From NCBI GenBank assembly GCA_959601045.1, contig CAUGNZ010000019.1, forward strand, positions 1 through 42,656: a stretch of 42,656 nt of DNA, written 5' to 3'. Shown here piece after piece: positions 1 to 8,243 of the stretch. Source of the DNA: an uncultured Collinsella sp. Its GTDB lineage: Bacteria > Actinomycetota > Coriobacteriia > Coriobacteriales > Coriobacteriaceae. A program made the position numbers and the translations under genes. Below the pieces are notes generated by a model. It saw only the letters and a program-made list of their open reading frames with translations. It was not told the origin of the DNA and did no database searches. The number at the start of each line of letters is the position of its first letter. Position 1 is the first letter of the stretch.

Positions 1-2
1 AG

Positions 3-155
3 TTCGCGATCCCCGGCCTTGACGACGAGTTCCGCGTCATCGTGTCTCCGTGGATCCTCTCCTCGCTGGTCACCGATCGCCTTGCCGCTTACTACGAGAC
101 GGTCACCAAGCACAACCTCAACTACCGTCGCTACTATCACCAGTTCGATTACTAA
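3..155 (+). CDS. C-terminus of a probable sugar-phosphate SIS-domain protein (partial)
   Basis: The reading frame is open from base 3 to a TAA at 153-155 and gives about 50 residues ending in RRYYHQFDY. The start lies outside the window. A short C-terminal tail rich in Tyr, His and Arg is seen in FrlB/GfrF-type deglycases, SIS-fold enzymes that split fructoselysine-6-phosphate or glucoselysine-6-phosphate. That reading leans on the neighbours (a mannose-family PTS and a FrlC-like epimerase) because no catalytic part is visible. It could be another SIS isomerase. A terminator hairpin separates it from the PTS genes. Confidence 0.45.
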   Translation, partial: FAIPGLDDEFRVIVSPWILSSLVTDRLAAYYETVTKHNLNYRRYYHQFDY

Positions 156-190
156 TCGGCGACAAATTAGCTACTGATCAAGAAGCACCC

Positions 191-219
191 TGCCCGGGCG
201 CATGCGTCCGGGCATTTTT
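191..219 (+). terminator. Intrinsic terminator or attenuator before the PTS IIA gene
   Basis: Bases 191-202 pair with 203-214 (one G-U pair), giving a GC-rich stem followed directly by five T residues. It sits 36 bp after the upstream stop codon and about 30 bp before the IIA start. If the SIS gene and PTS form one operon, this hairpin would lower expression of the PTS part; otherwise it ends the upstream transcript. Confidence 0.75.
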
Positions 220-249
220 ATGCCGAAGTTCGCAAGAAAGGGGAATCGA

Positions 250-666
250 ATGAGGCAGTTTATCGTTGCATCCCATGCTCATTTTGCGTCCGGAATCGTC
301 GAGAGCATTGGGCTACTCTCGGGCGAGCGCGAGAACGTCCATGCGCTGTCTATGTATGTCGACGGAAACGAGGACCTGGTCAAGGAGGCCGCAGCGATTC
401 TGGACGGCTTTGCCGCGGACGATGAGGTCGTCGTTTGCACCGACCTCTTTGGCGGCAGCGTCAACAACGAGTTCACCAAGATCGTCCAGACGCGCCCCAA
501 CACGCACCTGGTGACCAATATGAATCTGCCGCTCCTTATTCAGCTGCTGTTCGTGCCCGACTCCACCCCGATCGATGAGGCCATTCGCCAGATCGTCGAG
601 GCGGACGACACCAAGGTCAAGTACGTCAACGACCTGCTGGGGCAGGCCGAACTCGATGAGTTTTAA
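250..666 (+). CDS. PTS mannose-family EIIA component
   Basis: This 138-aa protein is the cytosolic EIIA of a mannose-class phosphotransferase system. It receives phosphate from HPr on a histidine and passes it to EIIB. The N-terminus IVASHAHFASGI places His9 where the EIIA-Man active histidine lies, and DLFGGSVNN (about residue 75) matches the DLFGGSP motif of the family. Length is normal for a stand-alone EIIA. The frame extends upstream to 202, but that start lies inside the terminator hairpin. The ATG at 250 follows AAGGGG at good spacing and is preferred. It begins an IIA-IIB-IIC-IID gene order with short gaps, so it is almost certainly co-transcribed with them. Confidence 0.9.
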   Translation: MRQFIVASHAHFASGIVESIGLLSGERENVHALSMYVDGNEDLVKEAAAILDGFAADDEVVVCTDLFGGSVNNEFTKIVQTRPNTHLVTNMNLPLLIQLLFVPDSTPIDEAIRQIVEADDTKVKYVNDLLGQAELDEF

Positions 667-682
667 TCGTTAGGAGCACATC

Positions 683-1153
683 ATGATTCAGATGATTCGC
701 GTGGACTATCGACTGCTTCACGGCCAGGTTGCCGTTAGCTGGACCTCGGCTCTGGGTGCCGACTGCATCCTGTTAGTGAGCGACACGGTCCTCAACGACA
801 AGCTTCGTCTGCAGGCCCTGTCCCTTGCAAAGCCCGAAGGATGCAAGGTCGTCGTCAAAAACACCGAGGATGCCGTCAAGGCGCTCCAGAGCGGTGTGAC
901 CGACAAGTACAAGCTCTTCGTGGTTTGCGAGACGATCCAGCAGGCCGGCACCGTCGCGAAGGCGATGGACGTCAAGAAGATCAACCTCGGTAATGTGGCC
1001 TTTAGCGAGGACGCCCACCAGGTCTCGACGAGCGTGTTCCTTACGCCCGAGAACGAGGCCTACGTGAAGGAACTGATCGGCGAGGGCTATGAGCTGTTCA
1101 TTCAGATGATTCCGGCGGATGCGAAGACTGACGCCACAAAGGTCATCGGTTAG
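683..1153 (+). CDS. PTS mannose/fructose/sorbose-family EIIB component
   Basis: This 156-aa protein is the cytosolic EIIB that takes phosphate from EIIA and phosphorylates the incoming sugar. The start MIQMIRVDYRLLHGQV is the family signature, and His13 in LLHGQV is the phosphorylated residue. Length is typical for the PTSIIB sorbose subfamily. It lies 16 bp after the EIIA stop with a GGAGC ribosome site, and 8 bp before EIIC. Substrate cannot be read from EIIB alone; the nearby FrlC-like epimerase points to fructoselysine or glucoselysine. Confidence 0.93.
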   Translation: MIQMIRVDYRLLHGQVAVSWTSALGADCILLVSDTVLNDKLRLQALSLAKPEGCKVVVKNTEDAVKALQSGVTDKYKLFVVCETIQQAGTVAKAMDVKKINLGNVAFSEDAHQVSTSVFLTPENEAYVKELIGEGYELFIQMIPADAKTDATKVIG

Positions 1154-1161
1154 GGGCTGTC

Positions 1162-1953
1162 ATGGTTATCAAGACGATCCTGATTTTCCTGATTGCCCTT
1201 TTGGGCTATTCCGAGTGGCTGACCGGTACGAGTTACCTTCAGCGCCCCATTGTGCTCGGACCGTTGGTCGGCCTTGTCATGGGCGATGTGGTGACCGGCA
1301 CCATTATGGGCGCCACGATGGAGCTTGCCATGGTCGGTGCCATCTCGGTCGGTGCGTATAACCCGCCCGATACGATTTCCGGTACCATCCTTGGCGTGTC
1401 GCTTGCCATGCAGGCCGGCGCGGACGCTTCGGCGGCCCTGACCCTGGGCATTCCCATCGCAACGATCGTCCTGGCGCTCGATACGGCCCTGGGCCAGCCG
1501 GTCATGCTGCTGCTGGTGCACCGTATCGACAAAAACGTCGAGGACGGAGACACCAAGGCCATCACGCGCAACATGCTCATCGCCGGTTACGCGCAGAGCT
1601 GGTGCGGCCTGCTGATCATTCCCCTGGCATTCTTCTTTGGCGCCGATGCTGTTGCCAGCCTGCTCAACATCATCCCCGATTTCGTTCAGACCGGCATGGA
1701 TGTCGCCGCCGCCTTCTTGCCCGCACTCGGCTTTGCGATGCTGGCGCAGATGATTATGAACAAAACAGTGGCTCCGTTCTTCTTCGCTGGCTTCTTCCTC
1801 GTCGCCTACTTTGGCATTAGCACGACGGGCGTGGCGATCTTTGCCGCGATTATCGTCGTCGCGATGACGGTTTTGGGTGACAAGAAAAAGGCGGAGCAGC
1901 CCGCAGTGGCAACCGAGGATCCTGCGATTGGGAGTGGGTTCGATGAGTTTTAA
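1162..1953 (+). CDS. PTS mannose-family EIIC membrane component
   Basis: This 263-aa polytopic membrane protein forms part of the sugar channel of the mannose-class PTS. The N-terminal half carries the EIIC signature: conserved Gly-rich segments GPLVGLVMGDVVTGTIMGA and MELAMVGAISVGAYNPPD, where the latter resembles the sugar-contacting region of the family. Several hydrophobic helices follow up to about residue 240, and the tail is short and charged. The last 11 bases overlap the start of EIID, indicating translational coupling, as expected for two subunits that assemble one-to-one in the membrane. Confidence 0.92.
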   Translation: MVIKTILIFLIALLGYSEWLTGTSYLQRPIVLGPLVGLVMGDVVTGTIMGATMELAMVGAISVGAYNPPDTISGTILGVSLAMQAGADASAALTLGIPIATIVLALDTALGQPVMLLLVHRIDKNVEDGDTKAITRNMLIAGYAQSWCGLLIIPLAFFFGADAVASLLNIIPDFVQTGMDVAAAFLPALGFAMLAQMIMNKTVAPFFFAGFFLVAYFGISTTGVAIFAAIIVVAMTVLGDKKKAEQPAVATEDPAIGSGFDEF

Positions 1954-2779
1954 GTTTGAGTCTTCTTACGACGGGCTGATTTCCCGCGCAGACCTTAAGA
2001 AGCTGTTCTGGCGCTCGATTCCCTATGAGCATTCCTGGAACTACGAGCGTATGGGCCATATCGGCTTTATGTGGGCCCTTATGCCGATCCTTCGCAAGCT
2101 GTATCCGCAGGATGCGGACTTTAAGGCCGCACTCAAGCGCCATATGGAGCTCTATAACGTCACGCCGTACATCTCGACGCTCCCCATGTCCATTGCTGCC
2201 GCAATGGAAGAAGTCAACGCCACCGAAGATAACTTTGACACGAGCGCGATCTCTAATGTCAAGCTTGCTTTGATGGGACCGCTGTCCGGCGTGGGCGATG
2301 CCTTCTACTGGGGTACGCTGCGAATTTTGGCAACGGGTGTCGGCACGTCGCTGGCGCTGCAGGGCTCTATTCTTGGCCCGATTTTGTTCCTGCTCGTGTT
2401 CAACGTCCCCCACTACATCATCCGTTACCTGCTGACGTTTGTGGGATATCGCTTTGGCTCGGACATGATCAGCAAGGTCCAGGAATCGGGCATTATGGAC
2501 ACGATCGTCAAGATGGCCTCTATCATGGGCGCCATGGTGATCGGCGCTATGACCATGGAGATGGTCACCGTGGACATTCCGCTCATGGTCGGCGCGGGCG
2601 ATGGCGCTCAGACGCTCGCCGAGCTGCTCAACGGAATCTTCCCGGGCTTTGTCACGATGGGACTGTTTGGAATTGTCTATCTCATGCTCAAGAAGAAGAT
2701 GAATCCGCTGCTCATCATGCTCGTAATCCTACTCGTGAGTATCGCCGGCGCGTTCTTTGGAGTGCTCGGTGTTCAGTAG
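1943..2779 (+). CDS. PTS mannose-family EIID membrane component
   Basis: This 278-aa protein is the EIID subunit, found only in mannose-class PTS. Diagnostic features are the N-terminal SWNYERMGHIGF stretch near residue 30, the PYISTLPMSIAAAMEE segment, and MGPLSGVGDAFYWGTLRI near residue 112, followed by hydrophobic helices to the C-terminus. The frame is open further upstream inside EIIC (to 1877), but the start at 1943 has a GGGAGTGG ribosome site and gives the normal family N-terminus. No later PTS gene follows; after a 75-bp gap with a hairpin comes the epimerase. Confidence 0.92.
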   Translation: MSFKFESSYDGLISRADLKKLFWRSIPYEHSWNYERMGHIGFMWALMPILRKLYPQDADFKAALKRHMELYNVTPYISTLPMSIAAAMEEVNATEDNFDTSAISNVKLALMGPLSGVGDAFYWGTLRILATGVGTSLALQGSILGPILFLLVFNVPHYIIRYLLTFVGYRFGSDMISKVQESGIMDTIVKMASIMGAMVIGAMTMEMVTVDIPLMVGAGDGAQTLAELLNGIFPGFVTMGLFGIVYLMLKKKMNPLLIMLVILLVSIAGAFFGVLGVQ

Positions 2780-2810
2780 GGCATCCGTCATAATTAAAAC
2801 AATGTAAGAG

Positions 2811-2845
2811 GGGGCGTCGCGCACATTGTGCTGCGGCGCCCTTTT
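2811..2845 (+). terminator. Imperfect hairpin with T-run between EIID and the epimerase gene
   Basis: GGGCG at 2812-2816 pairs with CGCCC at about 2837-2841, and inner arms GCACA/TGTGC close a short loop. The stem has bulges and is followed by TTTT. It may stop part of the PTS transcript so that the downstream epimerase is made at a lower level. Strength is uncertain because the stem is interrupted. Confidence 0.5.
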
Positions 2846-2862
2846 GCCGAAAGGTGGACAAG

Positions 2863-3699
2863 ATGGAGTATCCGCAGCTTGCCGTCATGAACATCAGCCA
2901 TCGTTATTTTGACCTTGAGGAATTCTTTTCCTCGGCTGCGGCCTCGGGCTACACGTGTTGCGAGCTTTGGACCGGGGCGATGCATCTGTATGTCGATTGC
3001 CATGGATACGATTCGATCGAGCAGGTGCGGGAGCTGTCACAGCGGTATGGGGTTCGGATTGTGGGGCTTTGTCCCGAACAGAACAACCCCAAGCCGTGGA
3101 ATATCGCGGCGCGCGGGAATGAAGCGCGTACCCGCACGCTCGCGTACTTTAAGAACGTTGTGGATATCGCGGCGGAACTTGGAGCCGAGCAGGTCATGGT
3201 CTCGAGCGGCTGGGCATTTTTGAACGAGCCGATCGAAGACGCGTGGGGTCGCAGTGCCTCGATGCTGCGTGCGATTGCCGAGCATGCGGGAGAACGCGGC
3301 GTGCGACTGGTGCTCGAGGCCCTACAGCCGGTTGAGTCGATGATCGTGAACTCGGCGGCCGACACGAAGCGCATGATCGAGGCAGTTGACCATCCGGCAC
3401 TTAAGGCGTGTCTGGATATGGGCGCCATGGCGGTGGCGGGGGATACCATCGACGATTATTTCGATCTGCTTGGCGATGATGTCGCCCACGTGCATTTTGT
3501 CGATGTTGCGGCAGATGGCACGACGCATCTTGCCTGGGGTGACGGCGACCGCGATATGCGCGCCGACCTGGATAGGTTGGTGGCGCGCGGCTATCGCGGG
3601 GTTGTTTCGGCCGAGACCTATGACGGGCGCTATTTTGCCGACCCCGCAGCTGCCGATGCGCAGGTAATGGCAGAGTATCGTCGTGCGATTGGCGCCTAG
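2863..3699 (+). CDS. Sugar-phosphate isomerase/epimerase, FrlC-like
   Basis: This 278-aa TIM-barrel protein belongs to the xylose-isomerase-like (AP endonuclease 2) superfamily, which holds a divalent metal for keto-sugar epimerisation. Likely metal ligands are Glu in LVLEALQP (about residue 150), Asp in ACLDMGAM, His in HVHFVD, and Glu in VSAETYDGR. The overall pattern fits FrlC, which interconverts fructoselysine and psicoselysine. A GTG nine bases upstream (2854) is in frame, but it overlaps the AAGG ribosome site, so the ATG at 2863 is preferred. It sits after a mannose-family PTS and probably feeds isomers of the same Amadori sugar into the pathway. IolE-like or other sugar epimerase roles cannot be excluded. 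Confidence 0.8.
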   Translation: MEYPQLAVMNISHRYFDLEEFFSSAAASGYTCCELWTGAMHLYVDCHGYDSIEQVRELSQRYGVRIVGLCPEQNNPKPWNIAARGNEARTRTLAYFKNVVDIAAELGAEQVMVSSGWAFLNEPIEDAWGRSASMLRAIAEHAGERGVRLVLEALQPVESMIVNSAADTKRMIEAVDHPALKACLDMGAMAVAGDTIDDYFDLLGDDVAHVHFVDVAADGTTHLAWGDGDRDMRADLDRLVARGYRGVVSAETYDGRYFADPAAADAQVMAEYRRAIGA

Positions 3700-3802
3700 G
3701 TGGGGTCGGGCTGCGGCAACCTACCCTATGTTTCCAGATGAATACGGTGTGAGCGGCTGCGACGGATTTTCCCCGCAAGCACTCTAGTATGCTAAAGTAC
3801 CC

Positions 3803-3832
3803 AGAAGACCGGCGGAGCTATGCCGGTCTTCT
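3803..3832 (+). other. Hairpin in the leader of the histidine operon
   Basis: An 11-bp perfect stem (3803-3813 with 3822-3832) closes an 8-base loop; no strong T-run follows. It could be a weak terminator for the PTS operon or a structural element in the hisZG 5' leader, which begins 37 bp later. A convincing promoter with both boxes was not found in the gap; TATGCT at 3788-3793 is a possible -10 element only. Confidence 0.5.
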
Positions 3833-3868
3833 GCTCTATATGAAACACAGCATGAGGAGGCTCACCAG

Positions 3869-5584
3869 ATGACGGCCACACCGTGGGGGTTCCGGGACAT
3901 ATTGCCCGAGGAGGCTCAGGCGCGCGAGGAGATCGCATATACGGTGAAGGGCTGCTTCAGGGAGCATCATTACCTTCCGGTCGAAACGCCGCTGCTCGAG
4001 GACAAGGGTTCACTCGAGGAAGGCGGCCGCATCGCGGACACGCCGTTTAAGCTTTTTGACGATGATGGCTGTCTGCTGGTGGTCCGTCCCGACAACACAT
4101 TGCCGATCGTGCGTCTGGTCTCGACCCGCATGCGCGCGGCCGACCTGCCCCTGCGCCTGCGCTATGAGGCGCCGGTGGTTCGCGAGTGCCAGCGCAATGC
4201 CGGTGGCTCGCGTCAGTTTACGCAGCTGGGCTTTGAGCTTATCGGTGCGGGCGATACCGCGGGCGATGTCGAGATTGTCTCGCTCGTGGCCGAGGCCGTG
4301 CGCGAGCTGGCGCTGCCCGATGCGCGCATTATCGCAGGCAGCGTGCGTCCGTTTAAGGAATTGCTCGCGGTATGCGAGGATCGCGAGCTGGCCGCCGAGG
4401 CCTTGCGCTGCGTGCACGCCAACGACTTTGTGGGCCTCGATGCCCGCGTGGCGGCAAGCGCCGAGTCCGATGCCGTCAAGGCCGCCATTAGCGAGCTGCC
4501 GCGCTTGCACGGCGGCGCCGAGGTACTCGACCGCGTGGACGCGCTGCTGGAGGCCGCCGGTATCGTCGCGCCGCTGACGCGCGAGCTGCGTGCCCTGGTC
4601 GAGGGCCTGGCACCCGAGGACGCCCAGGTGCTGTCGTTCGACTTCTCTATCATGAACTCTTTCGATTACTACACGGGCCTGGTCTTTAAGGCCTATGCCG
4701 GCGCCTTGCCCGATCCGGTCGGTTCGGGCGGACGCTATGACTCCATCTTTACCGGCGCATTTGGCGACGGTATCGAGGTGCCGGCGGCGGGCTTCGCCTT
4801 TTCGCTCGAGCGCCTGGAGGCCGCGCGCACCTCGGCCGAGGATGCCGCTTCCGATGGCGACCATGCCGCGGGCCGTGGCGCCGAGGGCCCGCTGCGCATC
4901 GCCGTGCCCAAGGGCTCGCTCAAGGCCGACACGCTCGACGTGCTCGAGGCCGCGGGTCTGGACGTCTCTGAGCTGCGTGATCCCGGCCGTCACCTGATCG
5001 TGCGCGGCCGCGACACGCGTGCCGGCGAGGGCGCGGTCGGCGATATCGAGTTTGTCATCGTGCGCCCCAGCGATGCGCCCGCCTTTGTGGGCTGCGGCGG
5101 TGCCGATTGCGGCATCTGCGGTTGGGACTCGCTCATCGAGGCCGACCTCAACCTGCTGCAGCTGGTCGATCTGGGCTACGGCCTGTGCACCTTTATCGAG
5201 GCGGAGCCCGCGTGGCGCGCCGGTCAGGCCGAGCGCAACTATGCCCGCCGCGGGTCGCTTCGCGTGGCAACCAAGTACCCGCGCATCGCGAGTGCCTGGT
5301 ATGCTGAGCGCGGCGTGAACGCCGACATCGTCTCGCTGCACGGCAATATCGAGCTGGGGCCCATCGTCGGCATGACCGATCGCATCGTGGACATTACCGC
5401 CACTGGTGCCACCCTACGCGACAACGACTTGGTCATCACCGGCCGCATCATGGACTGCACGGCCCGCTTCTTTGTCAACCCGGGCGCCGCGCGCCTGGAC
5501 CCGCGCGTTCGCAACCTGGCCGATCGCCTGGCGACTGCCGTGAAGGACAAGCATTTTGAGCCCGTCGCGGGCTCGGCACAATAG
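3869..5584 (+). CDS. hisZG: Fused HisZ-HisG: ATP phosphoribosyltransferase with regulatory subunit
   Basis: This 571-aa protein joins two histidine enzymes that are normally separate. Residues 1 to about 320 are HisZ, a histidyl-tRNA-synthetase-like regulatory subunit: N-terminus TPWGFRDILPEEA, class-II motif 2 region RLRYEAPVVRECQ, and SGGRYDSIF with PAAGFAFSLERL near residue 310. A 20-residue Ala/Asp/Gly-rich linker follows. Residues 342-571 are short-form HisG, which condenses ATP with PRPP in the first step of histidine synthesis: LRIAVPKGSLKADTLDVLE, then GADCGICGWDSLIE and LGYGLCTFIEAEP. Short HisG needs HisZ for activity, so the fusion fixes the ratio at one-to-one. It leads the his operon, with a GGAGG ribosome site before the ATG. 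Confidence 0.93.
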   Translation: MTATPWGFRDILPEEAQAREEIAYTVKGCFREHHYLPVETPLLEDKGSLEEGGRIADTPFKLFDDDGCLLVVRPDNTLPIVRLVSTRMRAADLPLRLRYEAPVVRECQRNAGGSRQFTQLGFELIGAGDTAGDVEIVSLVAEAVRELALPDARIIAGSVRPFKELLAVCEDRELAAEALRCVHANDFVGLDARVAASAESDAVKAAISELPRLHGGAEVLDRVDALLEAAGIVAPLTRELRALVEGLAPEDAQVLSFDFSIMNSFDYYTGLVFKAYAGALPDPVGSGGRYDSIFTGAFGDGIEVPAAGFAFSLERLEAARTSAEDAASDGDHAAGRGAEGPLRIAVPKGSLKADTLDVLEAAGLDVSELRDPGRHLIVRGRDTRAGEGAVGDIEFVIVRPSDAPAFVGCGGADCGICGWDSLIEADLNLLQLVDLGYGLCTFIEAEPAWRAGQAERNYARRGSLRVATKYPRIASAWYAERGVNADIVSLHGNIELGPIVGMTDRIVDITATGATLRDNDLVITGRIMDCTARFFVNPGAARLDPRVRNLADRLATAVKDKHFEPVAGSAQ

Positions 5585-5689
5585 CGCGAGCGCGCACGGG
5601 CGCCCCAACGTACGGGCTGCGGGCCGATTGGCGCCGCCGCCCGGCCTCTCGTTTTTGGAACACAACCTCGACCGATAGGGGATACCGAT

Positions 5690-7126
5690 ATGAAGACCAT
5701 CAAGCTTGCTCCCGGTGAGCGCCTCGTTACCAACCAGCTCAACCGCAAGGGTGTGCTGCCGCAAAACATCGTCGACGCCGCCCGCGATATCGTGGCCAAC
5801 GTGCGCGCCAACGGCGATGCCGCGGTGCGCGATTACTGCCAGCGTTTTGACGGTGTCGAGCTGCAGAGCTTCCGTCTGCCGCAGGAGCAGATCGATGCCG
5901 CGCTCGAAGGCCTCGACCCTGCCTTTGTCGCCGCGCTCGAGAAGGCCGCGCGTCAGATTCGCGAGTTCCACCAGCGCGAGGTCGAGCAGAGCTGGTTTAC
6001 CACGCGTGCGGATGGCACGATGCTCGGCGTCAAGGTGACCCCGCTCGCGGCGGCCGGCATCTACGTGCCGGGCGGTCGCGCGCAGTATCCCTCCACCGTG
6101 CTCATGAATGCCATTCCCGCCAAGGTCGCCGGCGTCAAGCGCGTGGTTATGGTGACCCCGCCGCAAAAGGACGGCCTTATCAGCCCCTACACGCTCGCCG
6201 CGGCAAAGCTCGGCGGCGTGGACGAAATCTATATGGTGGGCGGCGCCCAGGCCGTGGCCGCGCTGGCGTACGGCACCGAGACCATTCCGCGCGTCGACAA
6301 AATTACCGGCCCGGGCAACGCCTTTGTTGCCGCCGCCAAGCAGATTGTCTCGGGTGATGTGGGTATCGATATGGTCGCCGGTCCCTCCGAGGTCTGCGTG
6401 CTGGCCGACGCCACGGCCAAGCCCATGGTGGTCGCGGCCGACCTGATGGCCCAGGCCGAGCATGATCCGCTGGCGGCCTGCTATCTGGTGACCTGCGACG
6501 AGCAGTTTGCGCGTGAGGTTGAGGCAGGTATCGACATCCTGGTGGCACAGTCCCCGCGTGCCGAGATCACGCGTGCCTCGCTCGACAACGAAGGCACTAT
6601 CGTGGTGGCCGCCGACATGGCGGCTGCCGTCGAGGCAGTGAACACCGTGGCGCCCGAGCACCTTGAGCTGCATTGCAAGGATGCGATGGGCCTGCTCGGC
6701 GGCATTCGCAACGCCGGCGCCATCTTTGTGGGCGCTTGGAGCTCCGAGCCGCTCGGCGATTACGTTGCCGGCCCCAATCACACGCTGCCGACCGGCGGCA
6801 CGGCCATGTTCTCCAACCCGCTTTCGGTCGAAGAGTTCGTCAAGCGCTCGAGTGTCATTTGCTATACACCCGAGGGCCTGCTCTCCGATGCTCCCGCTAC
6901 GCAGCGCCTGGCCGAGGCCGAGGGTCTGTGGGCACACGCGCTTTCGGCCGCACTGCGCCGCCGCGTGTTGGAGCAGGGCGAGGATGCCGTGAGCGCCGAG
7001 TCGCTCGCCGCGGCCGACCTGACCAAGGTTGCCTGGCCGGGCGACGCCGTGGCGACGGTTGCCGAGGGCGTGGACCTGGCGGCTGCAAGCGCGGATGGCG
7101 CCGGCGCGACTGGCAAGGAGGCCTAA
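5690..7126 (+). CDS. hisD: Histidinol dehydrogenase
   Basis: This 478-aa enzyme catalyses the last two oxidations, histidinol to histidine, with NAD and zinc. Family blocks are intact: AGIYVPGGRAQYPSTVLMN (about residue 120), DKITGPGNAFVAAAKQ (about 205), VAGPSEVCVLAD (about 225), the EHLELHCKD segment that includes the catalytic Glu-His pair (about 325), and GPNHTLPTGGTAMF near residue 360. The C-terminus has about 30 extra Ala-rich residues. The 105-bp gap after hisZG is GC-rich and holds no gene. The next gene starts one base after its stop, so they are coupled. Confidence 0.96.
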   Translation: MKTIKLAPGERLVTNQLNRKGVLPQNIVDAARDIVANVRANGDAAVRDYCQRFDGVELQSFRLPQEQIDAALEGLDPAFVAALEKAARQIREFHQREVEQSWFTTRADGTMLGVKVTPLAAAGIYVPGGRAQYPSTVLMNAIPAKVAGVKRVVMVTPPQKDGLISPYTLAAAKLGGVDEIYMVGGAQAVAALAYGTETIPRVDKITGPGNAFVAAAKQIVSGDVGIDMVAGPSEVCVLADATAKPMVVAADLMAQAEHDPLAACYLVTCDEQFAREVEAGIDILVAQSPRAEITRASLDNEGTIVVAADMAAAVEAVNTVAPEHLELHCKDAMGLLGGIRNAGAIFVGAWSSEPLGDYVAGPNHTLPTGGTAMFSNPLSVEEFVKRSSVICYTPEGLLSDAPATQRLAEAEGLWAHALSAALRRRVLEQGEDAVSAESLAAADLTKVAWPGDAVATVAEGVDLAAASADGAGATGKEA

Positions 7127-7127
7127 T

Positions 7128-8243
7128 ATGGCCGAACTCACGCCGCGCATGAAGGAGCTCGTCCAGCCCTACTTGGCCGGCATTGAGCCCTACGATCCTA
7201 ACTTTACGCCCACGCGCATCAACCTCTCGGCCAACGAGAACACCTATCCCGTGCCGGTCGGCGTGCGCGAGGCGGTTGATGCGGCCCTGGCTGCCACGCC
7301 GCTCAACCGCTATCCCGACCCCATGTCCAACGATCTGCGCGACGAGCTTGCCGCTTGGCATGGTGTGGCGCGCGAGAATGTCTGCGTGGGCAACGGCGGC
7401 GACGAGCTGCTCTATAACTACCTGTTGGCGTTTGGCGGCGCGGGACGGACCCTGCTCAACTGCCCGCCGTGCTTTAGCGAGTATGCGTTCTTTGCGTCGC
7501 TCTGCCAGACCGAGGTGCGCGACGTGTGGCGCGACCCCGCGACCTTTGAGCTCGACCAGGCCGCCGTGCTTGCGGCGGCACCCGAGTGTAACCTGGCAAT
7601 CGTGACCTCGCCCAACAACCCCACGGGTGACGTGGCACCGCTCGACTTTGTCGCGGCGCTGTGCGATGCGTGCCCCGGCATGGTAATGGTTGACGAGGCC
7701 TACGTGGAGTTTGCCGACGATTCGTTTGGCGCGGCCACCACGGCGCAAGGCCTTATCGCCGAGCATCCCAACCTGGTGATTCTACATACGCTGTCCAAGG
7801 CGTTTGGCGCCGCCGGCACGCGTCTGGGCTATGTGATTGCGGCACCCGAGGTCGTCGACGTGCTCGCGGCGATTCGCCAGATCTATTCAGTTAACGTGCT
7901 GAGCCAGGCGGCAGCACTTGCCTGCGTGCGTGCCCGTGATGCCTACACGCCCGTGGTGGCACAGATCGCATCCGAGCGCGAGCGCGAGCTGTGCGCCCTG
8001 CGCGCAATGGCTGCCGATGGCATGCCCGTGGAGGCATGGCCGAGCGCGGCGAACTTTGTGCTCGTGCGCACGCCGCATGCCACGCGCGTGCGCGAGCGTC
8101 TGCGCGACGAGTATTCGATTTTGGTGCGCGACTTTAGCTACGCGCCGGGGCTTGCGGACTGTCTGCGCATCACTGTGGGTACGCCGCAGGAAAACGACGA
8201 GGTGCTGGCCGCGTTTGCCGCGCTGGTGAAGGAGGAGATGTAG
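7128..8243 (+). CDS. hisC: Histidinol-phosphate aminotransferase
   Basis: This 371-aa fold-type I PLP enzyme transfers an amino group from glutamate to imidazole-acetol phosphate. Visible motifs are LSANENTYPVP near residue 27, the phosphate-contact GNGGDELL (about 86), VTSPNNPTGDV (about 161), MVDEAYVEFAD (about 186) with the cofactor-contacting Asp, and HTLSKAFGAAGTRLGY (about 222) with the Schiff-base Lys. An upstream in-frame start at 7029 lies inside hisD; the ATG at 7128 has a GGAGG site at normal distance. Its stop is immediately followed by the hisB ATG. Confidence 0.96.
   Translation: MAELTPRMKELVQPYLAGIEPYDPNFTPTRINLSANENTYPVPVGVREAVDAALAATPLNRYPDPMSNDLRDELAAWHGVARENVCVGNGGDELLYNYLLAFGGAGRTLLNCPPCFSEYAFFASLCQTEVRDVWRDPATFELDQAAVLAAAPECNLAIVTSPNNPTGDVAPLDFVAALCDACPGMVMVDEAYVEFADDSFGAATTAQGLIAEHPNLVILHTLSKAFGAAGTRLGYVIAAPEVVDVLAAIRQIYSVNVLSQAAALACVRARDAYTPVVAQIASERERELCALRAMAADGMPVEAWPSAANFVLVRTPHATRVRERLRDEYSILVRDFSYAPGLADCLRITVGTPQENDEVLAAFAALVKEEM

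Noticed and set aside
3700..3868. T-box or other riboswitch controlling the his operon
   Set aside because: The leader is too short and no T-box consensus or specifier loop could be found.
3840..3872. Ten-codon ORF ending on the hisZG start, as a histidine leader peptide
   Set aside because: It contains only one His codon and no paired antiterminator/terminator arrangement; the single hairpin at 3803-3832 lies upstream of it.
5414..7150. Long antisense ORFs opposite hisD, hisZG (4010-5341), eno (19671-21107) and purH (37875-39617), some over 400 residues
   Set aside because: They mirror strongly biased GC-rich codons of well-identified genes, show no family motifs, have Arg/His/Gly-rich composition typical of shadow frames, and lack ribosome sites.
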